From Pseudomonas tumuqii (lineage in GTDB: Bacteria > Pseudomonadota > Gammaproteobacteria > Pseudomonadales > Pseudomonadaceae), in the NCBI RefSeq assembly GCF_013184545.1, contig NZ_JAAOJA010000004.1, positions 186,001 to 250,000 on the forward strand: DNA of 64,000 nt, read 5' to 3'. The notes under the pieces were generated by a model, which searched no databases, was not told the DNA's origin, and saw only the letters and a list, made by a program, of their open reading frames with translations. A program made the translations under genes and the position numbers. This document shows positions 1 through 8,242 of this stretch, piece by piece (within the stretch, counting starts at the first letter, position 1; each line of letters starts with the position of its first letter).

Positions 1-898
1 GGATCGCCTGCAGCAGGATCGGCAGCAGGCTGATGCGCTGCCCTTCGACTTCGATACCCAGCTCCAGGTCGAACCAGTCGTGTTCGGGCGTTTCTTCGAT
101 CGCGGCGTACCAGTCGTCGACCTGCGCCAGGTTGTAGCGAAATTCCGGCTGCTGCTCGATCCGCCAGCCCTGCTCGCGCAGCAGCGGCAATTGCTGCTGG
201 ACGAAGCTCAGCCAGGCCGTCTCGCCGGGCAGCTCGAAGTGTTCGCCGGGATGCTCGGCGAGGGCCTCGCTCTGGCGCAGGGCGACCTGCAGGCCGGCAT
301 CTTCCAGGCGCTGGCGCAGCGCCGCCTCGGCAGCGGCGTCGCGGATGATGCGCAGGGTCAGGCTCGGGCTCTGGCGCACCAGCAGGTCTTTCGCCGGTTT
401 ACCGTAGGCCAGCTGGCCCTGGTAATCGAAGGCCAGGGCGGCGCGGTGCTGGGTCTGCTCGAGCATACGGCCCTTGCGCGCATCGAAATGCACCCGCACA
501 TGGCTGCCGAGCATCAGCACGGGCCGCGGTTGCACGCCTTCCAGGCGCTGCTCGACGACATCGGCGCGCGTCTCTATCAGCGGGCTGAGGTCGATCCCGG
601 CCAGTTGCTGGCGCTCCAGGGTCAGCAGGGCGGCGACCACGTGCTTGCAGTTGAACCCCACCGGGCAGCTGCAATGGCCGTTGACGCTCCAGCCCTGGGG
701 GAAGGACTGCAGGCTGATGCGCTGCTGGTAGGTCTGCGCGCCCGAACCACGACAGCTGGCCAGCAGGGTTTCGCCCTTGAGGCTGAGCAGGGTGCTGCGG
801 CCCTGCTCGGCATAGCCCAGCCCGCGACTGAAGTCCCCGGCGCGAAAGGCCGGGCGCCAGTCGGCCTGGCGCAGATGCAGGACATCCAGGGCCATCAT
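1..898 (-). CDS. SWIM zinc-finger SNF2-type DEAD/DEAH helicase, N-terminal part (runs off the window)
   Basis: Partial gene read on the minus strand from a double ATG at 898 and open to base 1 (299 codons). The N-terminus carries a SWIM zinc finger with C76-x-C78, C84 and H86, followed by a region matching the N-terminal domain of bacterial HepA/SNF2-like ATPases (about residues 100-299). The helicase motor itself would lie outside the window. Such proteins are thought to remodel nucleic acid-protein complexes, and their exact role in Pseudomonas is not established. The start was chosen because the frame has no earlier in-frame ATG before the intergenic region; the ribosome site is weak. Family assignment is good, function is inferred. 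Confidence 0.85.
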   Translation of the reverse strand, partial: MMALDVLHLRQADWRPAFRAGDFSRGLGYAEQGRSTLLSLKGETLLASCRGSGAQTYQQRISLQSFPQGWSVNGHCSCPVGFNCKHVVAALLTLERQQLAGIDLSPLIETRADVVEQRLEGVQPRPVLMLGSHVRVHFDARKGRMLEQTQHRAALAFDYQGQLAYGKPAKDLLVRQSPSLTLRIIRDAAAEAALRQRLEDAGLQVALRQSEALAEHPGEHFELPGETAWLSFVQQQLPLLREQGWRIEQQPEFRYNLAQVDDWYAAIEETPEHDWFDLELGIEVEGQRISLLPILLQAI

Positions 899-1096
899 GG
901 CAATTCAGCGGGAGTGGGGGCGAGTCTGGACATGGCAGTGCCGGGTGGGTGCAAAGCCGATGATTCTGGCACAGCTGGCGGTGGATTAGCAGGCCGTTGA
1001 GCAATCTGGCGGGCGGTCGCTCAGGCCAGCGGTGGCGCTGGCTGTCAGGCGCCGCCTCGCACAGCCATATGCCGTCTCCCGGCAAACGGCGGCCGG

Positions 1097-1972
1097 TCAG
1101 CCGCCGAGCGCCAGGCGGTACTGCCCTGGCGTCGCGGCAAAGGCCTGGCGAAAGCGGTTGCTGAAGTGGCTGGCGCTGGCGAAGCCGCAGGCCAGGGCGA
1201 TCTCGCCCAGCGGCAGGCGGCTGCCGTGCAGCAGCTGGCGGGCGCGTTCGAGGCGGCGAGCGAGCAGATAACGATGCGGCGGCAGGCCGAAACTCAGGTG
1301 GAACATGCGCGCGAAGTGGTACTCGGACAACGCACAGAGCCCGGCCAACTGGCCCAGGTTTAGCGGCTCGGCCAGATGCGCGTCGATGTACTCGCGCAGC
1401 CGTCGCCGTTGTGCTGGCGCCAGGCCGCCGGTCAGGCGCAGGCCATCGCGCCGGCCAACCTGGGACAGCAGGGCATGGTCGAGCAGCGCGTGGGCCAGAC
1501 TGCTGGTCAGCAGACGCTCGCCGGGCTCCAGCCAGTTCAGTCGGCTCAATTGGCGAAAGCGCTGGGCCTGCTGCGGGTCGTCGAGGAAGGTGCCTTCGCG
1601 CAGTTGCAGCTCGCGCGGTTCGCGGTCGAGCAGGCGCACGGCGCCGAGGGCGAACTGCTCCTGGCTGACATACAGGTGCGCCAGATTGATCTCGCCGTTG
1701 ATCACCCAGGCCGATTGATGGCCGGCCGGCAGGATGCACAACTTGTCCGGCGCGCCCTTGCTGTCCGGGCGCTCGCGGCGAAAGGTACCGGTGCCGCCGG
1801 CCAGGTAGCAGGACAGGGTATGGTGGCTCGGCGCCTGGTAGTCGCGGGTATCGTGGCAATTGCTCCACAGCGCCGCGGCCAGGCCATCGCCCAGCTCGGC
1901 GCTGTGCAACAGCCTGGAATTGGGCGAACTGGCCATGGCCTGGAAGACCTGGCTTTGATCGAGCTGTGACAT
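1097..1972 (-). CDS. AraC-family transcriptional regulator
   Basis: A 291-residue protein with an N-terminal ligand/cupin-like region (about 1-180) and a C-terminal AraC double helix-turn-helix (about 195-290). The typical second-helix signature 'ACGFASASHFSNRFRQ' and the 'TPGQYR' ending are visible. Start at 1972 is set by a good ribosome site (AGGGAG seven bases upstream); an ATG six codons earlier lacks one. The gene stands alone between the SWIM helicase and the 2-kb intergenic region, so its target is unknown. AraC proteins usually activate catabolic or stress genes in response to a small molecule. Confidence 0.88.
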   Translation of the reverse strand: MSQLDQSQVFQAMASSPNSRLLHSAELGDGLAAALWSNCHDTRDYQAPSHHTLSCYLAGGTGTFRRERPDSKGAPDKLCILPAGHQSAWVINGEINLAHLYVSQEQFALGAVRLLDREPRELQLREGTFLDDPQQAQRFRQLSRLNWLEPGERLLTSSLAHALLDHALLSQVGRRDGLRLTGGLAPAQRRRLREYIDAHLAEPLNLGQLAGLCALSEYHFARMFHLSFGLPPHRYLLARRLERARQLLHGSRLPLGEIALACGFASASHFSNRFRQAFAATPGQYRLALGG

Positions 1973-2396
1973 GGGTACTCCCTCTGCCACGCCATGCTAC
2001 CCCGGCCCCGAGCATCTGCCAGCCCTCAGGGGAGAGAAAAGCGCAAGTTTAGGCAAGAGGGGATTTGTGCCGGTGGCCATGATGGGCCAAGGAGCGGACG
2101 GTCACGAAAGTCTGCGTTCGGCCGATTCTGTTGAAAAAGTCCATTTGCAATTTCAGCCCACAAAAGAGCGTTGCCTACGTTGAAATCTGACCCGAACGGG
2201 AGACGGAACTGCCTTGGTTTTCACGCAGCAACGTCCAAGTCGTGCGTTTTTGAGCTCTGGAAAGGCGGCTCCGGCCAAGATCGACTGTTTTCAACAGAAT
2301 CGGCAAAAGAGGACGTTAACTCTCGGTAATTTGTGGAGTACACCTAAGATCGGCTGCTAAGCACACGCGGTGTTTGGTGCTAAAAAGTAAATCGGC
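1973..2396. other. Intergenic region between two AraC genes; holds a MITE-like element
   Basis: No convincing coding frame in these 424 bases. The promoter of the upstream AraC gene must lie at its left end. The middle is occupied by the inverted-repeat element at 2121-2304. The sequence is less GC-rich than the surrounding chromosome, and it marks the left edge of the accessory block at 2.4-7.3 kb. Confidence 0.6.
2121..2304. mobile_element. MITE-like element with 16-bp perfect terminal inverted repeats
   Basis: The bases GCCGATTCTGTTGAAA at 2121-2136 recur exactly as the reverse complement at 2289-2304, bounding a 184-bp non-coding stretch. This is the form of a non-autonomous insertion-sequence derivative or the fused ends of a deleted element. 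No target duplication is obvious immediately outside the repeats. No transposase remnant could be read inside. Assignment to a particular IS family is not possible by eye. Confidence 0.55.
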
Positions 2397-3299
2397 CTAC
2401 CTTCTCTCGCCTCGGGTTTCCCCAAGAATTCTGGTCGCATCTCGCGCTGGCGGTATGCCAAATACCCGTGCGTAGTCTCGACTGAATTGCGTAGCGCTTT
2501 CATAACCAACCTCAAACGCCGCATGGGTGACACTTTTGGCGTCGGCGACCATCAGCGTCCGCGCCTGAAGCAGGCGAACCCTTTTCTGATACTGCAACGG
2601 GCTCAATGCAGTGACGGCTTTGAAGTGACGGTGGAAGGCTGAGACGCTCATCGCAGCGTGTTGCGCCAGTGCCTCCACCCGTATGGATTTAGCGAAATCA
2701 CGGCGAATGTACTGGATGGCCAGACTGACCCGAGCCATGGCGCTATCGGGGGCCGCGATGTCACGCAGCATCCAACCATGGGGGCCTTGCAGAACACGAT
2801 ACAGAATCTCACGTTCGTAGGCAGGCGCCAGGACCGCGATGTCCTCGGGGCGGTTCATCAAGCGTAATAGGCGTACCCAGGCATCCATCAAATCAGGTGT
2901 GACCGGCGCTACCGAGAAGCCGGCATTCTTGTCGTAATGCCCGCCGGGTTTTGGAAGGTCAGCCAGTAACGTTGTCAGTACCGTCGGATCCAATGTCAGG
3001 CTGACCGCGAGGTAAGGCTCACCCTGGGCACTGGGGTGTACTTGACCTACTGCTGGCAATTCGATGGACATCACGAAATACGTCGCCGGATCGTAGCGAA
3101 GCGTACGGTCTGCGATGGTCATCGATTTACTGCCTTGCAGGATCAGGTTGATCATCGGCTCGTAAACAGCTGCCAGCAGATGCTCAGGAATTTTCCCCTG
3201 CACCATGGCCACGCGCGGGATGCCCGTCTCGGTGCGGCGGTTTTCGGCTTGTGCAGCCAAAGCCCGAAGTTCTTTCAGTCGGTTCGTCATAAGGGGCAT
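2397..3299 (-). CDS. AraC-family regulator with AraC_N domain
   Basis: A 300-residue protein. Residues about 25-180 match the AraC N-terminal arm type found in regulators placed next to short-chain dehydrogenases ('GSKSMTIADRTLRYDPA', 'YFVMSIELPAVGQV'). Residues about 200-295 form the double helix-turn-helix, with 'AAMSVSAFHRHFKAVT' and 'FEVGYESATQFSRDYARVFG'. It is transcribed divergently from the SDR gene at 3429, which strongly suggests that it controls that operon. An alternative start is the ATG at 3290; neither has a strong ribosome site. Codon third positions are less GC-biased than in flanking genes, in keeping with recent acquisition of the block. Confidence 0.9.
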   Translation of the reverse strand: MPLMTNRLKELRALAAQAENRRTETGIPRVAMVQGKIPEHLLAAVYEPMINLILQGSKSMTIADRTLRYDPATYFVMSIELPAVGQVHPSAQGEPYLAVSLTLDPTVLTTLLADLPKPGGHYDKNAGFSVAPVTPDLMDAWVRLLRLMNRPEDIAVLAPAYEREILYRVLQGPHGWMLRDIAAPDSAMARVSLAIQYIRRDFAKSIRVEALAQHAAMSVSAFHRHFKAVTALSPLQYQKRVRLLQARTLMVADAKSVTHAAFEVGYESATQFSRDYARVFGIPPARDATRILGETRGERR

Positions 3300-3388
3300 C
3301 TGAACTCAGGCGGATGCATTCACGCAAGAAAAAAGCAGAAACAGGCAGGATTCGAGTAGGAACGGCTGCGTTCATGGCGAAGGCGATG

Positions 3389-3402
3389 GTTACTGTAGTA
3401 AC
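3389..3402. promoter_or_regulatory. Candidate operator between AraC gene and SDR operon
   Basis: GTTACT-GT-AGTAAC is a perfect 6-bp inverted repeat with two central bases. It lies 26 bases upstream of the SDR start, between the divergent genes. Position and symmetry suit a repressor or activator site for the SDR operon. Which regulator would bind (the AraC protein or the nearby HxlR protein) is unknown. Confidence 0.35.
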
Positions 3403-3428
3403 TCATTTCAGCGACATTGGAGCAGCGT

Positions 3429-4172
3429 ATGAGTGTTGTCGTTATCACAGGTGGCAGCCGGGGAATCGGCGCCAGTGCCGCCGAGCACTGCGCCCAGCGC
3501 GGCATGGGCGTCATTCTGACCTACAAGAGCGATCCTCACTCGGCAGCATCTGTTGTCGAGCGCATCCTGGCATCGGGTGGCAAGGCGGTGGCGCTTGAAC
3601 TCGACGTTGCCGATATAAGCCGTTTCGACAGTTTCCGAGAAGCGGTGCAACTCGCCTTACAGACAACCTGGGGAGTGACCACCCTCGGCGGTGTGGTGAA
3701 CAACGGCGGCCATGGCTTGTTCAACCCGTTGGAGACGGTTACTGAGGCACAGTTTGACGGCTTGTTGAACGTTCACCTCAAAGGGCCATTTTTTCTGATC
3801 CAGGCTTTGCTGCCGCTGATGGAAGAAGGCGCCAGTATCGTCAACCTGACCAGCGCCACAACACGCGTTGCCACGGCGGGCGTCGCGCCTTATGCGGCCT
3901 TCAAGGGTGGGCTCGATGTGCTTACTCGTTACATGGCCAAAGAGTTCGGCCCTCGGCGCATCCGTGCCAATTCAGTCTCGCCGGGCGCGATTCGCACTGA
4001 GCTGGGCGGCGGTTTGAATGAAGAATTCGAAACGTTACTCGCCTCGCAGACGGCCCTTGGCCGAGTGGGTGAAGCGCAGGACGTCGCTCGTGTTATCGCC
4101 ATGCTGCTGTCTGAAGAAGGTAGCTGGATCAATGCCCAAACCATTGAGGTCTCGGGCGGATATTTCATTTAA
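3429..4172 (+). CDS. Short-chain dehydrogenase/reductase (SDR)
   Basis: A 247-residue classical SDR, the usual length. It shows the cofactor motif TGGSRGIG (residues about 7-14), an NNGG form of the NAG motif, a catalytic serine in 'NLTSAT', and the YAAFK form of the YxxxK active site. It should catalyse an NAD(P)-linked alcohol/ketone conversion in the cytoplasm. The ATG at 3429 is preferred over a TTG four codons earlier because GGAG lies eight bases before it. First gene of a tight operon with the glyoxalase-fold gene (28-bp gap) and the saccharopine-dehydrogenase-like gene. Substrate unknown. Confidence 0.9.
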   Translation: MSVVVITGGSRGIGASAAEHCAQRGMGVILTYKSDPHSAASVVERILASGGKAVALELDVADISRFDSFREAVQLALQTTWGVTTLGGVVNNGGHGLFNPLETVTEAQFDGLLNVHLKGPFFLIQALLPLMEEGASIVNLTSATTRVATAGVAPYAAFKGGLDVLTRYMAKEFGPRRIRANSVSPGAIRTELGGGLNEEFETLLASQTALGRVGEAQDVARVIAMLLSEEGSWINAQTIEVSGGYFI

Positions 4173-4200
4173 ATCACCCTCTGAAAGCGAGGCATCCGCA

Positions 4201-4602
4201 ATGCTTGATCACATTTTTATCTCGGTCAGTGACGTTGAACGTTCCATTCGTTTCTATACCGCTGCGCTGGCTCCGCTCGGCATCACCGGACGGCTCGATT
4301 ACGACGGCAAGGACGGTCCGCCGGGCCACCCGGATCTCAAGGGCTTCGGCGCCAATGGGCGGGTATTTTTCTGGTTGCGCGAGGGCGTGGTAGAGGGGCG
4401 GGCAGCGCATGTTGGCTTCGTGGCGCACAGCAAGGCTGAAGTTAATGCCGCCTACGCAGCCGCCATGGAACATGGTGCTATCGACAACGGTGCTCCAGGC
4501 GCACGACTGCATTACGACCCCAATTATTACGCCGCCAATGTTCTTGACCCGGACGGCTACAGCCTCGAATTCGTCTACAAGAACTGGCAGCACGCGCAAT
4601 GA
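4201..4602 (+). CDS. VOC/glyoxalase-fold protein
   Basis: A 133-residue single-domain vicinal-oxygen-chelate protein. It starts with the typical 'LDHIFISVSDVERSIRFYT' strand-helix unit and ends with 'NVLDPDGYSLEFV', which supplies the usual terminal glutamate ligand. Members are lyases, dioxygenases, isomerases or drug-binding proteins, and the sequence does not tell which. Its stop overlaps the start of the next gene by four bases (ATGA), so translation is coupled. Probably acts on the same unknown compound as the SDR. Confidence 0.88.
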   Translation: MLDHIFISVSDVERSIRFYTAALAPLGITGRLDYDGKDGPPGHPDLKGFGANGRVFFWLREGVVEGRAAHVGFVAHSKAEVNAAYAAAMEHGAIDNGAPGARLHYDPNYYAANVLDPDGYSLEFVYKNWQHAQ

Positions 4603-5576
4603 ACAAATTAATGATCTACGGCGCGACAGGTTACACCGGTCGCATGGCTGCCGAGCATGCCAAGGCATTGGGACTGGACATTGTTATCGCTGGGCGCACT
4701 GCCGAAAAGGTGAAGTCACTCGCTACGCGACTTGATGTTCCGTATCGAGTGTTCAGCCCTGATGCCCTGGCGGCAGAAGCGTTGGAGGGCGTCGGCGTAC
4801 TGCTGAATTTTGCCGGGCCTTTCGCTCAAACGGCACAACCCTTGATGCACGCTTGCATCAAGGCCGGGGTCGACTATCTGGATATCACGGCTGAGATCAA
4901 TGCCTATCGGCTGGCGGAACGGTTGGGAACCCAAGCTGCGCAGGCCGGGGTCATGTTGCTGCCTGGGGTTGGCTGGGACGTGGTGCCGACAGACTGTCTG
5001 GCGATGCATGTCGCTCGGCGCGTGCAGAATCCGCAGACGTTGAGAGTAGCGTTACAGGTCGCTGGCTCAATGTCACGGGGCTCGGCCATGAGTGTCAGCG
5101 AGATCATGGGGGCGGGGCTTCTGACGCGAGTGGATGGACAGCTTTTAGCAACACCGGATGCGCAACCGCAGTACTTCGATTTTGGCCAGGGTCCGGCGCT
5201 GTGCGTGCCGTTATCGTTCGGTGATCTGGTCACCGGCTGGCGTTCCACCGCCATCCCGAACATTGCCATGTTTGTGCATATAACCGGCGATGCCTTCCCT
5301 GAAGGCGATCTGTCACAACTCCCGGACGGCCCAAGTATTCAAGAGCGTGACAGTCATCGTGCCCGTGCAGTGGCTGAAGTCGTAGGCGCTGACGGCATGG
5401 TTGTGCGCTCAGTCATCGAAACAGTCAACGGCTACAGCTACACACCTTTGGCAGCTGTGGAGGCAGCACGTCGGGTGCTGAATGGTGAGCGACAACCCGG
5501 CTTCGAAACCCCGGCACGGGTGTTCGGCATCGGATTCGCCGAGACCATTGCCGGTACGACAATGACCGATTACTAG
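4599..5576 (+). CDS. Saccharopine-dehydrogenase-like NADP-binding reductase
   Basis: A 325-residue protein beginning with a Rossmann motif 'YGATGYTGR' (residues 6-14), then 'GRTAEKV' and 'LLNFAGPF', the pattern of the saccharopine dehydrogenase NADP-binding family. That family also includes trans-acting enoyl reductases. 'GVGWDVVPTDC' near residue 125-135 is a typical second conserved block. Likely a cytoplasmic reductase acting after or with the SDR. Third gene of the operon, coupled by ATGA to the preceding gene; four bases separate its stop from that of the convergent HxlR gene. Actual substrate unknown. Confidence 0.85.
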   Translation: MNKLMIYGATGYTGRMAAEHAKALGLDIVIAGRTAEKVKSLATRLDVPYRVFSPDALAAEALEGVGVLLNFAGPFAQTAQPLMHACIKAGVDYLDITAEINAYRLAERLGTQAAQAGVMLLPGVGWDVVPTDCLAMHVARRVQNPQTLRVALQVAGSMSRGSAMSVSEIMGAGLLTRVDGQLLATPDAQPQYFDFGQGPALCVPLSFGDLVTGWRSTAIPNIAMFVHITGDAFPEGDLSQLPDGPSIQERDSHRARAVAEVVGADGMVVRSVIETVNGYSYTPLAAVEAARRVLNGERQPGFETPARVFGIGFAETIAGTTMTDY

Positions 5577-5580
5577 GGCG

Positions 5581-5985
5581 CTATAACGGCTCAGTTTCGC
5601 GTTCGTCGAAGGCCGACTGTGCTTGTATGACGGCGTCCACGTGACAGATGGTCCAGGTATGCAAAGCCCGGAATGGTTCTTCCCGCGTCCGGCCCAATGG
5701 GGTAATGCTGTACTCGACCGCTATCTGCGACGAAGGGATCACCCGACGGTCAAGGATGCCGTTGCGCTCCAGGCGTCGCAGCGCCTGAGTCAACGCTTTT
5801 TGGGTAATGCCATCCAGGCAGCGTTTGAGTTCGTTGAACCGCAGCGGCTTCTGACATAGCGCCGCTAGGATCAGTACCGACCACTTGTCCGCGATTTGAT
5901 CCAGCAAGAAACGACTCGAGCAATCGACTTTATTGTCTGTGTCTGAGCCGATTCGAGTCAGGCTCCGATCATCCGATTCATGCAT
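5581..5985 (-). CDS. HxlR-family winged-helix regulator
   Basis: A 134-residue protein with the HxlR signature: 'CSSRFLLDQIADKWSVLIL' (cysteine at residue 22 in the conserved N-terminal position), 'RFNELKRCLDGITQKALTQALRRLERNG', and a wing with 'YSITPLGR'. Members bind palindromes as dimers and often sense electrophiles or redox stress through the N-terminal cysteine. It is divergent from the SnoaL-like gene and convergent with the SDR operon, so it probably controls one or both. The start is the only good ATG. Confidence 0.92.
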   Translation of the reverse strand: MHESDDRSLTRIGSDTDNKVDCSSRFLLDQIADKWSVLILAALCQKPLRFNELKRCLDGITQKALTQALRRLERNGILDRRVIPSSQIAVEYSITPLGRTREEPFRALHTWTICHVDAVIQAQSAFDERETEPL

Positions 5986-6036
5986 GTGGTTTCCTCTGAG
6001 ATACCTGATGACTCCAAGGTGCGTAATTGATATCTA

Positions 6037-6051
6037 GTATACAACTTATAC
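6037..6051. promoter_or_regulatory. Candidate HxlR operator
   Basis: GTATA-CAACT-TATAC is a 5-bp inverted repeat in the 98-bp gap between the divergent HxlR and SnoaL-like genes. A short AT-rich dyad just ahead of its own gene is the usual arrangement for this family. Inferred from position and symmetry only. Confidence 0.4.
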
Positions 6052-6083
6052 CATGGTGATTCACTTCACATAAGGCGTTAACC

Positions 6084-6548
6084 ATGTCATCCACAGACCT
6101 TCAGGAAACCGCAGACAAGCTCTCGGTGGTTGAAACACTTTACCGATTCGCTGCCGGTATCGATCTGCAAGACAACGATCTTCTCGCATCGGCGTTGGCG
6201 GAAAATGCAGTTTCCGACTTCCGGCCCGCCGCCGCAAAAGCCGGCTTTGAATACCCGGTGCTGGAAAGTCGGGACACTATCGTCGCAGCGCTATCAGTAG
6301 CGCTCAGTCACGTCGACACCACTCATTCGGTGAGCAACCCTCGGGCCAGCATCAATGGTGACAAGGCGCATCTGGATGCCCTGGTGGAAGCGCAGCACGT
6401 GCTGAAAAGCGATCCGTCGCGCCACTACCTCATGAAAAACCGTTACGACGTGGAAATGGTAAGGCAGGGAGACGTTTGGCTCATTGAACGCGTCAGGGTC
6501 GACAACGTCTGGCGTACCGGAGATCTGGCTGCTCTTTTCGATAACTAG
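6084..6548 (+). CDS. SnoaL-like / NTF2-fold protein
   Basis: A 154-residue protein of the SnoaL-like fold: 'VETLYRFAAGIDLQDNDLLASALAENAV' at the N-terminus, 'THSVSNPRASINGDKAHLDALVEA' in the middle, and a C-terminal 'RYDVEMVRQGDVWLIERVRVDNVWRTGD'. Such proteins are small cone-shaped enzymes or binding proteins (dehydratases, isomerases, hydroxylation partners). AAGG lies eight bases before the ATG. Divergent from the HxlR regulator, which probably represses it. Substrate unknown. Confidence 0.85.
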   Translation: MSSTDLQETADKLSVVETLYRFAAGIDLQDNDLLASALAENAVSDFRPAAAKAGFEYPVLESRDTIVAALSVALSHVDTTHSVSNPRASINGDKAHLDALVEAQHVLKSDPSRHYLMKNRYDVEMVRQGDVWLIERVRVDNVWRTGDLAALFDN

Positions 6549-6845
6549 AAGAAGGCGAGCAGGATGCGCCTGAACCCATCAACCGGATCAACACGTCCTG
6601 CACGCACAAACCTGACGCGGAAGAGGCTTCAGGGATCTTGTTGGGGCTATACCGCAAAAGTGATCTAAAGATCAAAAACAACACGTCATGGGTCGTCAGT
6701 TCAAGGTCCGTTTTTGGCCGGTTCTGCCTTTCGCCAACGGCAGCTATGATTGGTTCGATAGCAGGCAGCAAGAATGCCCTGCTGCCGCTCCAGGCTACCT
6801 TCGAGGCTAGACTCCACGGGTCAGTCCCAATCTTGGAGAACCAGG
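6549..6845. other. Non-coding gap before the PhnB-like gene
   Basis: About 300 bases with no plausible gene. Around 6697-6727 the sequence resembles the stretch just outside the 2121-2304 element ('TTGGCCGGTTCTG' against 'TTCGGCCGATTCTG'). A degraded copy of the same repeat may therefore close the accessory block here. This resemblance is weak. Confidence 0.3.
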
Positions 6846-7325
6846 ATGATCAGCAAAAATACGATTTGCCTCTGGTACGACGGCACCGCGTTGGATGCTG
6901 CGACCTTCTACGCCAAGACGTTCCCGGACAGCGCGGTAGGCGCAGTCCATCGCGCGCCTGGCGACTATCCGGCGGGCAAGCAGGGCGATGTCCTGACGGT
7001 TGAGTTCACGGTGATGGGCATCCCCTGTCTCGGACTGAACGGGGGGCCAGTCTTCACGCATAACGAGGCTTTCTCGTTCCAGGTTGCCACTGACGACCAG
7101 GCCGAAACGGACCGCTTGTGGAACGCGATTGTCGAAAACGGCGGCGAGGAAAGCGCATGCGGGTGGTGCAAGGACAAGTGGGGACTGTCGTGGCAGATCA
7201 CGCCACGCGCATTGACGGCCGCGATAGCCAATCCTGATCGAGCGGCGGCCAAGCGCGCGTTTGAAGCCATGATGAACATGAGAAAGATCGACATCGCGAC
7301 GATCGAAGCTGCGTTGAAGGCTTAA
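6846..7325 (+). CDS. PhnB-like VOC protein (3-demethylubiquinone methyltransferase-like fold)
   Basis: A 159-residue protein of the PhnB/'3-dmu-9_3-mt' VOC group. It starts 'SKNTICLWYDGTALDAATFYAKTFPDS', has 'GIPCLGLNGGP' and 'AFSFQVATDDQAETDRLW', and ends with 'WCKDKWGLSWQITPRAL'. Despite the Pfam name, most members are not methyltransferases; role unknown. The ATG at 6846 begins the recognisable domain; an upstream ATG at 6774 would add 24 residues without homology features. Last gene of the accessory block. Confidence 0.85.
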   Translation: MISKNTICLWYDGTALDAATFYAKTFPDSAVGAVHRAPGDYPAGKQGDVLTVEFTVMGIPCLGLNGGPVFTHNEAFSFQVATDDQAETDRLWNAIVENGGEESACGWCKDKWGLSWQITPRALTAAIANPDRAAAKRAFEAMMNMRKIDIATIEAALKA

Positions 7326-7456
7326 CCAGCACAGCCGGACGTCATTGCAGGCAGTACACCATGGTTCAGGCACAAAACTGGCGGGCTGTCGCTGCGCTCC
7401 GAGCGGACCGCCGCCCGGACCGCCCTACCTTCGAACGGAGCGCCGTCCGGGCCGCC

Positions 7457-7927
7457 CTACGAGCCGGATGCCTGCCACTGTCGCTTGATTTCCTGCCATT
7501 GGTTGTCGCTTAGCCATTCATCCGCCAGGGGGAAGAAGATATGTTCCTCGCTGTCCAGGTGATCATAGTACTTGCTTATGTAATCCTCGATGAAGGTGGC
7601 TATTTCTCTCGGCGTATGGCTCGAGTGCTCGAGCGCCTTGAGTTGGTTGGCAATCCGGGCGAAGCCCTGATGGTCGCGCTCTATATCCAGCACGCGCGGA
7701 TGCACGGGGGCGCGGGTGGTCAACAGCAGGCGGCGAATAAGCTCTTCGTTCTGGTGGTGCCGGGTCTCGGCTTCACCATGCAGCGACTCCAGTAGTGCAA
7801 AAAGCTGCTGCCGATCGGCCGCGTCGCACACGTCATTTTTCAGTTTGTCGAGCAGGCCTTTCATCTGGTCGATGGTGACGGAAATAGTCTGGTGATAGTG
7901 ATGAAGCTCCTCTAGCAAGGGGTGCAT
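7457..7927 (-). CDS. Hemerythrin HHE domain protein
   Basis: A 156-residue all-helical protein with the HHE arrangement: histidines at 'LHHYHQTI' near the start, 'ETRHHQNEE' around residue 55, 'ERDHQGF' around residue 84, and 'YYDHLDSEEHIFFP' around residue 120-133. These are candidate di-iron ligands. Cytoplasmic hemerythrins bind oxygen, nitric oxide or iron, and some aid repair of iron-sulfur centres. GAGG lies ahead of the start. Single gene without obvious partners. Confidence 0.9.
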   Translation of the reverse strand: MHPLLEELHHYHQTISVTIDQMKGLLDKLKNDVCDAADRQQLFALLESLHGEAETRHHQNEELIRRLLLTTRAPVHPRVLDIERDHQGFARIANQLKALEHSSHTPREIATFIEDYISKYYDHLDSEEHIFFPLADEWLSDNQWQEIKRQWQASGS

Positions 7928-8242
7928 GTTCAGTCCTCACAGGCGAATGCCCTGGTGCCTTTAATAAAGCTTAGGACAGGGCGAAAGCCGCGGACCGAAT
8001 TCCGATGAGATTGCAGAGTCCGTCATGCCGCTCGGCGGGGGGCCGAGCAACCATTGGGCATAGCCGGACCAGGCGTCTGCGGACTAAAGCCGGCGCAGTA
8101 ACTTCCGCCAGCAAACGCTATCCAGCGTTGCGCCGATGATGGGTTACGGCGCAACGGATCTTGCTGGACCAATCGCTATCGGCAGCGTGCGCCTAACCCA
8201 TCCGCGAGGGCGTTGCACCGCCGCTTGATCGGTATCGCGACG
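7928..8242. other. Intergenic region with an imperfect palindrome
   Basis: 315 bases without a gene. It must contain the hemerythrin promoter at its left end. At 8138-8202 the bases GATGGGTTACGGCGC are followed by an imperfect reverse complement ending in CCTAACCCATC. This is a REP-like hairpin of a type common between Pseudomonas genes, and it may also terminate the convergently read lipoprotein transcript. Confidence 0.5.
8138..8202. repeat. REP-like imperfect palindrome
   Basis: GATGGGTTA (8138-8146) pairs with TAACCCATC (8194-8202), with further partial pairing of the adjoining CGGCGC and GCGC. Non-coding, downstream of the glycine-zipper lipoprotein gene. Confidence 0.5.

Noticed and set aside
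7370..7456. Repeated CCGCCCGGACCGCCCTAC-like units considered as a CRISPR or tandem array
   Set aside because: Only two imperfect copies without regular spacers; probably a degenerate intergenic repeat.
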